This document shows, piece by piece, positions 24,412-33,953 of a DNA stretch of 64,000 nucleotides. The DNA is from Dietzia alimentaria 72. Lineage in GTDB: Bacteria; Actinomycetota; Actinomycetes; Mycobacteriales; Mycobacteriaceae. The notes beneath the pieces are model-generated. The model was not told where the DNA came from. It was given only the letters and a program-made list of their open reading frames with translations, and searched no databases. The position numbers and the translations under genes were made by a program. Location: contig NZ_AGFF01000031.1 of the NCBI RefSeq assembly GCF_000226215.1, positions 17,394 to 81,393 of the forward strand. Reading direction: 5' to 3'. The stretch's first letter is position 1; every line of letters starts with the position of its first letter.

Positions 24412-25878
24412 TCATTCGCCGGTGGGTCCCGACTCGTCGTATCCGGGCTGCGCGGTGACCCGCTTGGTGGCGCTGGCCTTGTACTGCGGTCTCAACAGGT
24501 TGCTCGGGGACAGGATGTCGTCAAGCACCTCGGCGGACAGCAATCCCATCTCCAGCACGACCTCCCGGACACCGCGGCCGGAGCGGGCGCATTCGCGGCC
24601 CACCAGGTCGCCGTTGTGATGTCCGATGATGGGGTTGAGATAGGTGACGATCCCGATGGAATCCATGACGTTCTTGTGCGTCACGTCGGCATTGGCGGTG
24701 ATGCCACGGATGCACTTGTCGGTCAGCGTCTGGATGGCCGAGGTGAGCAGGGAGATGGATTCGAACATAGCCTGCGCGATCACCGGTTCCATCACGTTGA
24801 GCTGCAACTGGCCGGCTTCGGCGGCCATGGTGACGGTCACGTCGTTCCCGATCACCTTGAAGCACACCTGGTTGACCACTTCGGGGATCACCGGATTGAC
24901 CTTGGCGGGCATGATCGACGAGCCCGCCTGCAGCTCGGGCAGGTTGATCTCGTTGAGACCGGTGCGCGGGCCCGAGGAGAGCAGCCGGAGGTCGTTGCAG
25001 ATCTTGGACACCTTGGCGGCGCAGCGCTTGAGGGCGGCGTGGACGTTGACGTAGTCGCCGGTGTCGCTGGTGGCCTCGATGAGGTTCATCGCCCCGGTGA
25101 CCGGCAACCCGGTGACGGCCCGCAGGTGGTTGATCACGGAGCGGCGGTAGTCGGGTGGGGTGTTGACTCCGGTGCCGATGGCGGTGGCTCCCAGGTTCAC
25201 GTCGAGCAGCATCCGCGCAGCCGCCCCGAGTACGTGCAGTTCCTCGTCGAGATTCACGGCGAATCCGCCGAACTCCTGGCCCAGCGACATCGGCACGGCG
25301 TCCTGGAGCTGGGTACGGCCCATCTTGAGGACCTCGCGGAACTCCTCGGACTTGTCGTAGAACGCCTCTCGTAGCGAGACGATCGCCGGTTCCAGTCGCT
25401 CGAGCGCGTGCCAGAGCGCGATGCGGAATCCGGTGGGATAAGCGTCGTTGGTGGACTGGGACCGGTTGACGTCGTCGTTAGGGCTGATGACGTCGTAGGC
25501 GCCCTTGGGGTGGCCGAGCCGTTCGAGCGCGAGGTTGGCCACCACCTCGTTGGTGTTCATGTTGACCGAGGTCCCGGCGCCACCTTGGAAGACACTGGAG
25601 GGGAACTGGTCCATGCAGCGGCCGTCCACCAGGATCTCGTCGCACGCACCCACGATGGCGTCCGCCACTGAATCGTCGAGCACGCCCATCTCGAGGTTGG
25701 CCAGGGCTGCGGCTTTTTTGACCATGACCATGCCGCGCACGAAGTCGGGGATGTCGCTGATGGTGGCGGAGGCGATCGGGAAGTTCTCCACGGCCCGGAC
25801 CGTGTGGATCCCGTAGTAGGCCTCCGCCGGGACCTCCCTGGTTCCGAGCAGGTCTTCTTCTGTACGGGTCTGGCTCAT
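24412..25878 (-). CDS. aspA: aspartate ammonia-lyase
   Basis: 488 residues. Reversibly deaminates aspartate to fumarate. Fumarase/aspartase superfamily signature [19 protein letters not shown] is present near residue 320, with GTNTNVNMN-like [16 protein letters not shown] and [15 protein letters not shown]-terminal [19 protein letters not shown] is typical of AspA rather than FumC. ATG at 25878 has GGAGG 4 nt upstream. It is divergent from the PAP2 gene; a small gap separates it from the ADC-family gene downstream. Confidence 0.94.
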   Translation of the reverse strand: MSQTRTEEDLLGTREVPAEAYYGIHTVRAVENFPIASATISDIPDFVRGMVMVKKAAALANLEMGVLDDSVADAIVGACDEILVDGRCMDQFPSSVFQGGAGTSVNMNTNEVVANLALERLGHPKGAYDVISPNDDVNRSQSTNDAYPTGFRIALWHALERLEPAIVSLREAFYDKSEEFREVLKMGRTQLQDAVPMSLGQEFGGFAVNLDEELHVLGAAARMLLDVNLGATAIGTGVNTPPDYRRSVINHLRAVTGLPVTGAMNLIEATSDTGDYVNVHAALKRCAAKVSKICNDLRLLSSGPRTGLNEINLPELQAGSSIMPAKVNPVIPEVVNQVCFKVIGNDVTVTMAAEAGQLQLNVMEPVIAQAMFESISLLTSAIQTLTDKCIRGITANADVTHKNVMDSIGIVTYLNPIIGHHNGDLVGRECARSGRGVREVVLEMGLLSAEVLDDILSPSNLLRPQYKASATKRVTAQPGYDESGPTGE

Positions 25879-25943
25879 TCGTCCTCCGCCTCTCGGTCTG
25901 ACACGGCCCACACTAACCGGGCCGGCGAGCCAGCCGATGCGAT

Positions 25944-25949
25944 TAGTGT
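25944..25949 (+). promoter_or_regulatory. -10 box of leaderless PAP2-macro operon
   Basis: TAGTGT ends 6 nt before the ATG at 25956; no Shine-Dalgarno. Confidence 0.5.
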
Positions 25950-25955
25950 GGGGGC

Positions 25956-26780
25956 ATGTCGCGTACGACGACCCGCCGCCGCCCCCGGACCACCTCCTCC
26001 CCGACACTGGCCTCGGCGCGAGACCTGCTCAGGCAGGTGAACCCGGCGGACGGCGTGCTGGGCAGTATCGTCGACCGCCGCGAGGTACCGCTGCCACGCG
26101 GGACGTGGGCGATCTTCGGGGCCGCGTTTGTGGGGTTCGCGACTCCGGTGATCGGGTTCGTGGAGATGGCCGAACGCGTCCGCACTGGCGCCAAGCTGCC
26201 GTTCGATCAACCGGTCATGTTGTGGTTGCAGAAGCACCATTCGCCGCGGAACACGCGCATCGTCCGGGTGGTCACGGAATTGGGTGGGGTGACGGCCGTA
26301 CCGTTGGTCGCGCTGGCCGCGGCGGGGTACCTGCGGGCGGTGCGGGGCAGTCGGCGCCCGGCCACACTGCTGACGGTGTCCCTGGTGGGGTCGACCGTCA
26401 TCAATTCGGTGCTCAAGATCCTGTACCGGCGGGACCGGCCGGCGTTCTTCCCCCACATCGTGCAGGAGAAAAGCTTCTCGTTCCCCAGTGGTCACGCGAT
26501 GGCCAGTGCCGCACTCGCCGGATGTGCGTGTGTGTTGGCGTGGCCGACGCCGTGGCGTGGCCGGGTGATCGCCGGGTCGATGGCGTACGTGCCGGCGATC
26601 GGTGTGACGCGGATGTACCTGGGTGTGCATTTCCCGAGTGACATCCTGGCCGGGTGGTGCGTGAGTCTGGCGTGGGTGGGCGAGGTTGCTTCCATCATGT
26701 GGTTGGTGGACCGCCTCGATCATGCGCCGCGCCCGATGGTCCGCCGCAGGTCGCTGAGCATGCCGGTGGAAGCCCGATGA
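25956..26780 (+). CDS. PAP2-family membrane phosphatase
   Basis: 274 residues with about five to six membrane spans. The three acid-phosphatase motifs are intact: [19 protein letters not shown] and [16 protein letters not shown], placing the catalytic His residues in motifs 2 and 3. Members dephosphorylate lipid phosphates such as phosphatidate or undecaprenyl diphosphate. An Arg/Thr-rich N terminus precedes TM1. The stop codon overlaps the start of the macro-domain gene (ATGA), so the two are translationally coupled. Confidence 0.92.
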   Translation: MSRTTTRRRPRTTSSPTLASARDLLRQVNPADGVLGSIVDRREVPLPRGTWAIFGAAFVGFATPVIGFVEMAERVRTGAKLPFDQPVMLWLQKHHSPRNTRIVRVVTELGGVTAVPLVALAAAGYLRAVRGSRRPATLLTVSLVGSTVINSVLKILYRRDRPAFFPHIVQEKSFSFPSGHAMASAALAGCACVLAWPTPWRGRVIAGSMAYVPAIGVTRMYLGVHFPSDILAGWCVSLAWVGEVASIMWLVDRLDHAPRPMVRRRSLSMPVEAR

Positions 26781-27313
26781 CGACGACGAGACGCCCCCGA
26801 ATCGACCTGGACCACGGCGACATCACGCGGATGCGGGTGGACGCGGTGGTCAATGCCGCCAACAGTTCGCTGCTCGGTGGAGGCGGCGTGGACGGTGCCA
26901 TCCATCGCGCGGGCGGGCCCACAATCCTCGCGGAGTGTCGCAAACTGAGGGCCGACCGGCTGTCCGAGGGGCTGCCGACCGGTCAGGCCGTCGCCACGGG
27001 CGCGGGCGATCTGCCGGCGCGGTGGGTGATCCACACTGTCGGCCCGGTATACGGCCGCTCCCCCGGCGATCGCCCGGGTGCCGAGTTGCTGGCCGACTGC
27101 TACCGCAACAGCCTGGCGGTGGCTGACGAACTGGGTGCCCGCTCGGTGGCGTTCCCGCTCATCTCGGCCGGCGCCTACGGCTGGCCACGTGAGGATGCGA
27201 TCCGCACGGCCCTGAACACCCTGGCCGGTACCGACACGGACGTCGAGAACGCCACGCTGGTTCTGTTCGACGCCGACGCCCTGCGACTTGCCCAGTCACT
27301 CCTGCCTCGATGA
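26777..27313 (+). CDS. macro domain protein (ADP-ribose / O-acetyl-ADP-ribose hydrolase-like)
   Basis: 178 residues, almost entirely one macro domain. DITRMRVDAVVNAANSSLLGGGGVDGAIHRAGG (shown in pieces: VDAVVNAANSSLLGGGGVDG) is the MacroD/YmdB-type ADP-ribose site with the catalytic Asn-Ala-Ala-Asn and Gly-rich loop; FPLISAGAYGWP is the second loop. Expected to deacetylate O-acetyl-ADP-ribose or remove ADP-ribose from Asp/Glu. It overlaps the PAP2 gene by 4 bp and is cytoplasmic. Confidence 0.93.
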   Translation: MTTTRRPRIDLDHGDITRMRVDAVVNAANSSLLGGGGVDGAIHRAGGPTILAECRKLRADRLSEGLPTGQAVATGAGDLPARWVIHTVGPVYGRSPGDRPGAELLADCYRNSLAVADELGARSVAFPLISAGAYGWPREDAIRTALNTLAGTDTDVENATLVLFDADALRLAQSLLPR

Positions 27314-27351
27314 ACGGGGCCGAATAGTCGCAGAGCGTCGGCGCGAGCGGG

Positions 27352-29355
27352 TCAGATGCGGTCGACCAGCAGCTTGGCGAATGCCGCCGGGTCGGTGAGC
27401 GTGCCGCCCTCCGCCAAAACGGCCGCACCCGAGATCAGACGCGCCGTGTCCTTGAGCTCGGGCGAGGTCGGCGCCTCCGAATACTGCGTGCGCAGACGCT
27501 CGACCAGCGGGTGCGTGGGGTTGAGCTCCAGGATCCGCTTGCTGGTGGGCATCTCCATCCCCGAGGCGCGATACATCGCCTCGAGCTGCGGGGTCATATC
27601 GAACTCGTCGCCCACCATGCAGGCCGCGGACTCGGTGAGCCGCTGCGACAGACGCACCTGCTTGACCTCGTCTGACAATTCCTCGCCCAGCCAGGTGAGC
27701 AGGTCGGCGTACTCGGCGGCGTCAGGCTCGTCCTTCTTCTCCGGCTGATCCGAGCCGAGGCCCGTCAGGTCCACGTCCCCCTTGGCCACCGAACGAAGAC
27801 GCTTACCGTCGACCTCGCCGACGGCATCCACCCACACCTCGTCGACCGGGTCGGTGAGCACCAGCACCTCGACACCGCGTGCGCGGAACGCCTCCAGATG
27901 CGGGGAGTTCTCCACCGCGGCGCGGGATGTGCCGGTGAGGTAATAGATCTCGTCCTGCCCGTCGACCATGCGGGAGATGTACTCCGCGATCGTGGTGCCC
28001 ACCTCGTCGTCGTCGCTTTCCGATGCGTCCCCCGAGGCGGGGCGAGTGGACTCAAAAGTGCTGATAGCCAGCAGCTGTGCGCGGGCGTCGACGTCGGCGA
28101 TCAGTCCTTCCTTGAGGACCGCACCGAAGTTGGCCCAGAAGCTACGGAACTCCTCGGGCCGGTCGTTCTTGATCTGCTCGATGGTCTGCAGCACCCGCTT
28201 GACCAGCCGCTTGCGGATCGCCCGGATCTGGCGGTCCTGCTGCAGGATCTCCCGCGACACGTTAAGCGAGAGGTCCTGGGCGTCGACGATGCCCTTGACG
28301 AAGCGCAGGAACGGCGGGACCAGTTCCTCGCAGTCGTCCATGATGAACACGCGACGGACGTAGAGCTGGACGCCCCGCTTGGTGTCCGGGGAGAACAGAT
28401 CGAACGGCGCCTGCGTGGGAAGGAACAGCAGGGCCTGGTATTCGAATGTGCCCTCCGCCTTGAGCGTGATGGTCTCCAGCGGCTCGTCCCAGGCGTGCGA
28501 GACGTGACGGTAGAACTCGGCGTACTCCTCCTCGGAAACCTCCGACTTCGGCCGCGTCCACAGCGCCTTCTGCGAATTGAGCGTGACCGTCTCGGTGATG
28601 GTGTTCTCGGCTGAGACGTCGTTGGCCTCGTCGTCGTCCCCCTCCGGCTCCGGTGCCGGACGCTCTACCTCCATACGGATCGGCCAGGCGATGAAGTCCG
28701 AGTACGTGCGCACCACCCGGCGCAGGGTGGACTCCTCGGCGTAATCCGGGAGGGCGGCGTCCCCACCCGCCGGCTTGAGATCGAGGATCACCGAGGTGCC
28801 CTGTGGCGCATCTGCCTCCTCCTCGATCGTGTACGTGCCCTCACCGGTGGAGGTCCAGCGCGTTCCGGTGGCCTCGCCGGCCTTGCGAGTAACCAACGTG
28901 ACCCGGTCCGACACCATGAACGTGGAGTAGAAACCGATGCCGAACTGGCCGATCAGATCCGCTGTGGCCTGCTCACTGATCTCTCCCGACTCCTGCGCCG
29001 CCTTGGCTGCCGCCAGCGCCTCACGCATCTGGCCCGTGCCCGACCTGGCGAGCGTTCCTATCAGATCCACGACCTCGTCACCGGACATGCCGATGCCGTT
29101 ATCCTTGATTGTCAGCGTTCGCGCCTGCGCATCCGCCGCCAACTCGATGTGCAGGTCCGAGACGTCCACGCCCAGCGAGGAATCTTGCAACGCCGCCAAC
29201 CGCAGCTTGTCCAGCGCGTCGGATGAGTTGGAGATGACCTCACGAAGGAACGTATCCGGATTCGAATAGATCGAATGGATCATCAGATCCAACAGTTGGC
29301 GGGTCTCGGCCTGGAACTCCCTGGTCTCGGCGGCACCGGAGGTCTGCGGGCTCAT
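27352..29355 (-). CDS. htpG: molecular chaperone HtpG (Hsp90)
   Basis: 667 residues. The N-terminal GHKL ATPase has ISNSSDALDKLRLAAL, DNGIGMSGDEVVDLIGTLAR and GQFGIGFYSTFMVSD. Middle domain: GVQLYVRRVFIMDDCEEL and LNVSREILQQDRQIRAIRKR. An acidic stretch (EPEGDDDEANDVSAEN, about residues 230-245) and another (DASESDDDEVG) are inserted compared with E. coli. Upstream 29356-29502 shows no CIRCE or HspR motif that I can identify. AGAAAGGA precedes the ATG. Confidence 0.96.
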   Translation of the reverse strand: MSPQTSGAAETREFQAETRQLLDLMIHSIYSNPDTFLREVISNSSDALDKLRLAALQDSSLGVDVSDLHIELAADAQARTLTIKDNGIGMSGDEVVDLIGTLARSGTGQMREALAAAKAAQESGEISEQATADLIGQFGIGFYSTFMVSDRVTLVTRKAGEATGTRWTSTGEGTYTIEEEADAPQGTSVILDLKPAGGDAALPDYAEESTLRRVVRTYSDFIAWPIRMEVERPAPEPEGDDDEANDVSAENTITETVTLNSQKALWTRPKSEVSEEEYAEFYRHVSHAWDEPLETITLKAEGTFEYQALLFLPTQAPFDLFSPDTKRGVQLYVRRVFIMDDCEELVPPFLRFVKGIVDAQDLSLNVSREILQQDRQIRAIRKRLVKRVLQTIEQIKNDRPEEFRSFWANFGAVLKEGLIADVDARAQLLAISTFESTRPASGDASESDDDEVGTTIAEYISRMVDGQDEIYYLTGTSRAAVENSPHLEAFRARGVEVLVLTDPVDEVWVDAVGEVDGKRLRSVAKGDVDLTGLGSDQPEKKDEPDAAEYADLLTWLGEELSDEVKQVRLSQRLTESAACMVGDEFDMTPQLEAMYRASGMEMPTSKRILELNPTHPLVERLRTQYSEAPTSPELKDTARLISGAAVLAEGGTLTDPAAFAKLLVDRI

Positions 29356-29502
29356 GACTGTGGAGGGTCCTTTCTCACGTCGACCCGGGCTCGCACTGAT
29401 TCTTGCCCGGGAGGGTCTCGGAACTTCTGATAAGGGTTAGGCGCGGGTGTCCGCGCAGTCATTGTCAACCTACTGTGAAGCTCAGACATTCCGGAGGTGC
29501 CC

Positions 29503-30090
29503 ATGAGGTCCACGCCCATCCCCCACGAACATCTGACAGTGCTCGATTCCGCCACCTCGCTCTTCGGCCGTGCCCTGACATCCGGACTCGACGGCGAGTG
29601 CGCCGCCTGCCCGGGCTGGACCCGCCGGGACTGCGCCAACCACGTCCTCGGCGGGGGGCTGCGTTACGCCGGCTACTTCACACGCCTGCCCGAGGTCGAG
29701 ATCGCCGCGACCCGCACCACCGATCACGCCGGGGACCGCCCGGTCCCCGCTCTCCACAGGACCGCCGCCGGCCTGCGCAAACAGCTGGCGCAAGCCCCCG
29801 ACGCCACCGCGACCGTGAGGCATCGACTGGCGGACATCCCCGTCCACGACCTGCTCGCCCTGCGCGTGGTGGAACTCCTGGTCCACGCCCACGACCTGGA
29901 TCCCTCGACCTGGGCGACCCCGGAAGCTGAGGAACTAGCCGCCTGGGCCCTCGAGCACGGCCGCGACGTGGTGGAACTCATGAGAACCTTTGACGTGTTC
30001 GGCGCGGCCCTGCCCGTCGCCCTCGGCGCCGACGCCCGAACCCGCCTTCTCGCTCTCAGCGGGCGGGCGCCCGTGACCTCGGGGGTCTAG
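29503..30090 (+). CDS. maleylpyruvate isomerase family (DinB-like) mycothiol-dependent protein
   Basis: 195 residues of the TIGR03083-type / DinB-like fold. CPGWTRRDCANHVLGGGLRY resembles the W-x-x-x-x-H region and LLALRVVELLVHAHDLD the metal-binding His cluster (H..HDLD). Members include mycothiol-dependent maleylpyruvate isomerase and mycothiol transferases. The specific substrate is unknown. GGAGG at 29493-29497 is 5 nt before the ATG at 29503, which decides the start over the GTG at 29497. Confidence 0.75.
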   Translation: MRSTPIPHEHLTVLDSATSLFGRALTSGLDGECAACPGWTRRDCANHVLGGGLRYAGYFTRLPEVEIAATRTTDHAGDRPVPALHRTAAGLRKQLAQAPDATATVRHRLADIPVHDLLALRVVELLVHAHDLDPSTWATPEAEELAAWALEHGRDVVELMRTFDVFGAALPVALGADARTRLLALSGRAPVTSGV

Positions 30091-30174
30091 TCCTGAGCCT
30101 GCGCGGGTATTAGCGTCATACCCAGACTGACGCCGCCCGGCGCCGGCCGAGCCACCCAGGCGAGAGGATCTCTC

Positions 30175-30603
30175 ATGGCGCTGAGCAGCAGCATCTATAT
30201 CTCGTTTCCCGGCAACGCCGCCGAGGCTTTCCCGTACTACGCCGACCTCTTCGGTGGAGACCTCGACGTGGCCACCTATGACGCCATGCCGGCGATGGAG
30301 GGACTCCCTTTCACCCCTCCACCCGGGTCCGTAGCCCACGGCGTCATGACCGCCCCCGGACTCACCATCTCCGGGGGCGACAACATGGGCGAGCACCTCC
30401 CGCAGCTCGCCAGCGACGTCTACTCGTTCCTGCTCACCTTTGACACCGTCGACGAGGCCCACGACTTCCTCGGCAAGGTCACCGAGACCGGTGGTGAGAT
30501 CGCGATGCCGTTCGAGCTGGCCCCTTGGGGCGAGATGTACGGGCAGGTCCACGACAAGTTTGGCATTCGCTGGGCCGTCAACGTGCCCGGTACTCCCAGC
30601 TGA
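30175..30603 (+). CDS. VOC family protein (PhnB-like)
   Basis: 142 residues of one PhnB/glyoxalase-like unit. It begins SSSIYISFPGNAAEAFPYYA with the DLFGGDLDVATYD repeat and ends APWGEMYGQVHDKFGIRWAV, which closely matches PhnB-type proteins. These proteins have a metal-binding fold but variable, often unknown, reactions. GAGAGGAT upstream of the ATG. It precedes the SDR gene by 61 bp, but the SDR has its own leaderless promoter. Confidence 0.85.
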   Translation: MALSSSIYISFPGNAAEAFPYYADLFGGDLDVATYDAMPAMEGLPFTPPPGSVAHGVMTAPGLTISGGDNMGEHLPQLASDVYSFLLTFDTVDEAHDFLGKVTETGGEIAMPFELAPWGEMYGQVHDKFGIRWAVNVPGTPS

Positions 30604-30651
30604 TTTTTGTCCCGCGCTGACGTACCGCCCGTACCGATCAGGATCGCTTGT

Positions 30652-30657
30652 TACCGT
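30652..30657 (+). promoter_or_regulatory. -10 box of leaderless SDR transcript
   Basis: TACCGT ends 7 nt before the ATG at 30665. No Shine-Dalgarno. Confidence 0.5.
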
Positions 30658-30664
30658 TCACCTC

Positions 30665-31441
30665 ATGGATATCTCTGGAGCAAGTGCCATCGTCACGGGC
30701 GGTGCGTCGGGCATCGGCGCCGCCGTCGTCCGTCAGCTCGCCGCGAAGGGCGCCAAGGTCGTGGTGGCGGACCTCAACGCCGACAAGGGCGAAGCCCTGG
30801 CGAACGAGGTCGGGGGCGTGTTCGTGTCCGTCGACGTGACCAAGACCGACCAGAACGAGAAGGCCATCGCCGCAGCCCTCGAACTGGGCCCTCTGCGCTA
30901 CCTCGTCAACTCCGCCGGCATCGGCTGGGCGCAGCGCACCATCGGCCGCGACGGCGAGTACTCGTCGGCCTTCGACCTGGACTCGTTCCGCAAGGTCATC
31001 GAGATCAACCTCATCGGGTCCTTTGACATGCTGCGGCTGGCCGCCACCAAGATGAGCCTCAACGAGCCCGACGCCGACGGCCAGAAGGGCGCCATCGTCA
31101 ATATGGCCTCCGTCGCCGCGTTCGACGGCCAGATCGGCCAGGCCGCCTACTCCGCCTCCAAGGGCGGAATCGTGGGTCTGACCCTGCCCGTCGCTCGCGA
31201 CCTCTCGTCCGCGGGTATTCGCCTCAACACCGTCGCCCCCGGCCTGATCGACACCCCGATCTACGGTGAGGGCCCGGACTCCGAGGCGTTCAAGGCCAAG
31301 CTGGGCGAGAGCGTTCTGTTCCCCAAGCGCCTCGGTTCGGGCGACGAGCTCGCCTCGATGGTCATGGAGCTGCTCGGGAACCCGTACATGAATGCGCAGA
31401 CCATCCGCGTCGACGGTGGTATCCGGATGCCACCGAAGTGA
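30665..31441 (+). CDS. SDR, 3-hydroxyacyl-CoA dehydrogenase type II-like
   Basis: 258 residues. Cofactor motif IVTGGASGIGAAVVRQLA, Asp-based NAD preference in VVVADLNADKG, NSAGIG, and the catalytic Ser / Tyr-x-x-x-Lys in NMASVAAFDGQIGQAAYSAS-K. The pattern, including the GQKGAIVN loop, matches 17-beta-hydroxysteroid dehydrogenase 10 / type II 3-hydroxyacyl-CoA dehydrogenases, which act in branched-chain amino-acid or fatty-acid oxidation. Ends at a strong bidirectional terminator before gluD. Confidence 0.88.
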   Translation: MDISGASAIVTGGASGIGAAVVRQLAAKGAKVVVADLNADKGEALANEVGGVFVSVDVTKTDQNEKAIAAALELGPLRYLVNSAGIGWAQRTIGRDGEYSSAFDLDSFRKVIEINLIGSFDMLRLAATKMSLNEPDADGQKGAIVNMASVAAFDGQIGQAAYSASKGGIVGLTLPVARDLSSAGIRLNTVAPGLIDTPIYGEGPDSEAFKAKLGESVLFPKRLGSGDELASMVMELLGNPYMNAQTIRVDGGIRMPPK

Positions 31442-31462
31442 CCTGACCGGTCACCGCTCGCG

Positions 31463-31499
31463 AGAGGGTCCCACCGATTTCCATTCGGTGGGGCCCTCT
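31463..31499. terminator. bidirectional hairpin terminator, SDR / gluD
   Basis: A 15-bp stem with one G-U type pair (AGAGGG...CACCGA with TCGGTG...CCCTCT) and a 7-nt loop, followed by TCTG on the plus strand, between convergent genes. Confidence 0.85.
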
Positions 31500-31518
31500 T
31501 CTGTGTTCGCCGGCCGGG

Positions 31519-32349
31519 TCAGGCTTTGGCGCGGCGCTTCTTGAGCCGGCCCTCGAGATACACGGCCAGTTTGGTGAGGGAGTAGTTGATGATGATGAAC
31601 AGGACGCCCGCCACGATGTACGCCGGAACAGTGTTGGCGTAGGCCGAGCCGAGGGTCTTGGACCAGTTGAGCAGCTCCAGGTACGTGATGCCGTAGCCCA
31701 GCGCGGAGTCCTTGAGAACGACGACGAGTTGGCCGACGAGCGCCGGCAGCATGGCCGTGAGCGCCTGGGGCAGCTGGATCGACCGCAACACCTGGCCGGG
31801 GCTGAGTCCCACCGCCAGACCTGCTTCGGACTGCCCACTGGGCAGCCCGTGGACACCCGAACGGACGAGCTCCGCGATAACCGCGCCGTTGTAGAGCGTG
31901 AGTGCGGTGACCACGGCGGCGAGTGGTGCGTACTCGTTGGGCACGATGTCCGAGGTGGCGAAGTAGCCGAAGTAACCGAACACCATCATCAGTAGCACCG
32001 GAACCGCGCGGAAGAACTCCACGATCACGCCACAGAACCACCGCACTGGCGCGAACGGGGAGAGCCTGCCCATGCCGAACACCAAGCCGAAGATCACCGC
32101 GAGAACGATCGCGATCCCCGCCGCGGTGAACGTGCCCTTGAGACCCGGGACGATGTAGGACTTCCACACCGCGGGGTCGGTGACGAAGGGCTTCCACATC
32201 TCGGGCTGCAGCTGGTTGGCCTCGTCGAACTTGAGGTAGACGACGTAGCCGATCGCCAGCACCACGACCGCACCGAGCACGGTGAGGATCTTGTGGCGGA
32301 GGCGGGCCTTGGGACCCGGAGCGTCAAAGAGGACGGCCTGGGTGCTCAT
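31519..32349 (-). CDS. gluD: glutamate ABC transporter permease GluD
   Basis: 276 residues. Amino-acid ABC permease with an N-terminal TM near residue 20, then the MetI-like fold. The EAA loop region reads SEAGLAVGLSPGQVLRSIQL-PQAL. Basic C-terminal tail (EGRLKKRRAKA). Its ATG overlaps the stop of gluC (ATGA), so translation is coupled. Forms the channel with GluC for uptake of glutamate. Confidence 0.92.
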   Translation of the reverse strand: MSTQAVLFDAPGPKARLRHKILTVLGAVVVLAIGYVVYLKFDEANQLQPEMWKPFVTDPAVWKSYIVPGLKGTFTAAGIAIVLAVIFGLVFGMGRLSPFAPVRWFCGVIVEFFRAVPVLLMMVFGYFGYFATSDIVPNEYAPLAAVVTALTLYNGAVIAELVRSGVHGLPSGQSEAGLAVGLSPGQVLRSIQLPQALTAMLPALVGQLVVVLKDSALGYGITYLELLNWSKTLGSAYANTVPAYIVAGVLFIIINYSLTKLAVYLEGRLKKRRAKA

Positions 32350-33008
32350 CGCTTCACCGCCAGCTTCCGGGACAGCGAGGTGGTCCACAGCCCGATGGGC
32401 AGCGTCAGGACCACAAAGACCATGGCGAAGAAGAAGAACATCGGCAGGCTGGCTCCCTCGTTCTCCGTGATGACCTGGAGCAGACCGGCGGAGTCTCCGA
32501 CGCCGATGACGGCCGCGACCGTGGAGTTCTTGATGAGAGCGATGACCACCGAGCCGAGCGGGGCTATGGAGCCGCGGAACGCCTGGGGCAGGATCACCTC
32601 TCGCAGCGACTGCCCGAAGCCCAGCCCGATCGAGCGGGCGGCCTCGGCCTGGCCGACCGGCACCGTGTTGACGCCCGACCGCAGGGCCTCACAGATGTAG
32701 GCCGCGTGGTACACCGCCAGCATGATCGCCGCCCACCAGAACGCGTTGCGGGCGAAGTCATCCGAGACCGAGAGCTGCAGTATAAAGGACAACCCCAGGA
32801 TGCTGAAGACCATCAGCAGCGTCAACGGAAGGTTGCGGAACGTGTTGACGTACGACGTGCCCAGGCCACGCAGCACCGCGACCGGCGACACACGGAGAAT
32901 CGCGATGAAGGTGCCCAGGACCAGAGCACCGAGAGTGCCCAGGATCGAGAGCTGGATCGTGACCCAGACCGCCCCGAGGACGTCGTAGTTCGCGAAGAGG
33001 TCGCCCAT
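32346..33008 (-). CDS. gluC: glutamate ABC transporter permease GluC
   Basis: 220 residues of the His/Glu/Gln/Arg/opine-type ABC permease family with about five TMs. EAA loop: QAEAARSIGLGFGQSLREVI-LPQAF. Shorter than GluD, as in the corynebacterial gluABCD system. Overlaps gluD by 4 bp; 74 bp downstream of gluB. Confidence 0.92.
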   Translation of the reverse strand: MGDLFANYDVLGAVWVTIQLSILGTLGALVLGTFIAILRVSPVAVLRGLGTSYVNTFRNLPLTLLMVFSILGLSFILQLSVSDDFARNAFWWAAIMLAVYHAAYICEALRSGVNTVPVGQAEAARSIGLGFGQSLREVILPQAFRGSIAPLGSVVIALIKNSTVAAVIGVGDSAGLLQVITENEGASLPMFFFFAMVFVVLTLPIGLWTTSLSRKLAVKR

Positions 33009-33082
33009 TGCTCACCTTCCGTGAGATGTCCGGGTCGCCGCGCCGTCTCAGTGCTCAGGCGCGGCGACCGTTGAGGGTCGGA

Positions 33083-33898
33083 TCAGGAGCAGGCGTCCGG
33101 CTCGGGCGGGTTGCCCTCCCCCGGCGTGAAGCCGGCCGCACCGAGGTTGTCGTCGACCGCCGTTTCCCAACTGCCGTCGGAAATCATCTCGCGGATGGCC
33201 TCGTTGATCTGCTCGCACTTCTCGGTGTCGCCCTTGGCGATGCCGATGCCGTACCGCTCCTCGGTGAACGGCTTGCCGACCAACTTGAGCTTGCCCTTGT
33301 ACTGATCTTGCGAGGCGTAGCCGGCGAGGATCGTGTCATCCGTGGTCAGCGCGTCGACCGCGTTGGACATCAGCGCCGAGACGCACTCGGAGTAGGTGCC
33401 GAACTCCTGCAGGTTGACTCCCGGTACCTCTTCCTTGACCGTCTGGGCCGAGGTGGACCCGGAGACCGAACAGAGTCGTTTGCCGTCGAGCGAGTCCGGG
33501 CCGGTGATCGAATCGTCGTCCGCGCGGATCAGAAGGTCCTGGCCGGCGATGAAGTACGGTCCCGCGAACCCGACCTTCTCTTTGCGGGAGTCGGTGATGG
33601 AGTAGGTGGCCACGATCATGTCGACCTGTCCGGTCTCGAGGAGGGTCTCCCGCTGGGCGCTGGGCGCCTGGACCCACTCGATGTCATCCTCGGAGGTCCC
33701 GAGCTGGTCCGCGACGTACTTGGCCACGTCCACGTCGAGTCCGGTGTACTCACTGCCCTCCTTGAGTCCGAGACCCGGCTGATCGAACTTGATGCCGACC
33801 TTGAGCTGGCCCTCCCCGTCATCGTCCGAGCTGCAGGCGGTCAGACCGAGTGCGAGGGCTACGGCCGCGGTGGCCGCTCCGATTCGTCGAATGTTCAT
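33083..33898 (-). CDS. gluB: glutamate-binding lipoprotein GluB
   Basis: 271 residues. Lipoprotein signal with lipobox LGLTAC and acidic spacer SSDDDGEG (residues 1-30). Family-3 solute-binding domain: YTGLDVDVAKYVADQLG, VDMIVATYSITDSRKEKV and GFAGPYFIAGQDLLI. Captures glutamate outside the membrane and hands it to GluCD. An ATG at 33898 with GAGGAG upstream is used; gluA ends 55 bp upstream. Confidence 0.92.
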   Translation of the reverse strand: MNIRRIGAATAAVALALGLTACSSDDDGEGQLKVGIKFDQPGLGLKEGSEYTGLDVDVAKYVADQLGTSEDDIEWVQAPSAQRETLLETGQVDMIVATYSITDSRKEKVGFAGPYFIAGQDLLIRADDDSITGPDSLDGKRLCSVSGSTSAQTVKEEVPGVNLQEFGTYSECVSALMSNAVDALTTDDTILAGYASQDQYKGKLKLVGKPFTEERYGIGIAKGDTEKCEQINEAIREMISDGSWETAVDDNLGAAGFTPGEGNPPEPDACS

Positions 33899-33953
33899 GA
33901 CTACTCCTCGTGAGGTGGGTTGATGGGTCTGGGAGGTCGTCCGCGGACGACGA

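Noticed and set aside
29356..29502. CIRCE or HspR site upstream of htpG
   Set aside because: No TTAGCACTC or CTTGAGT inverted repeat is visible.
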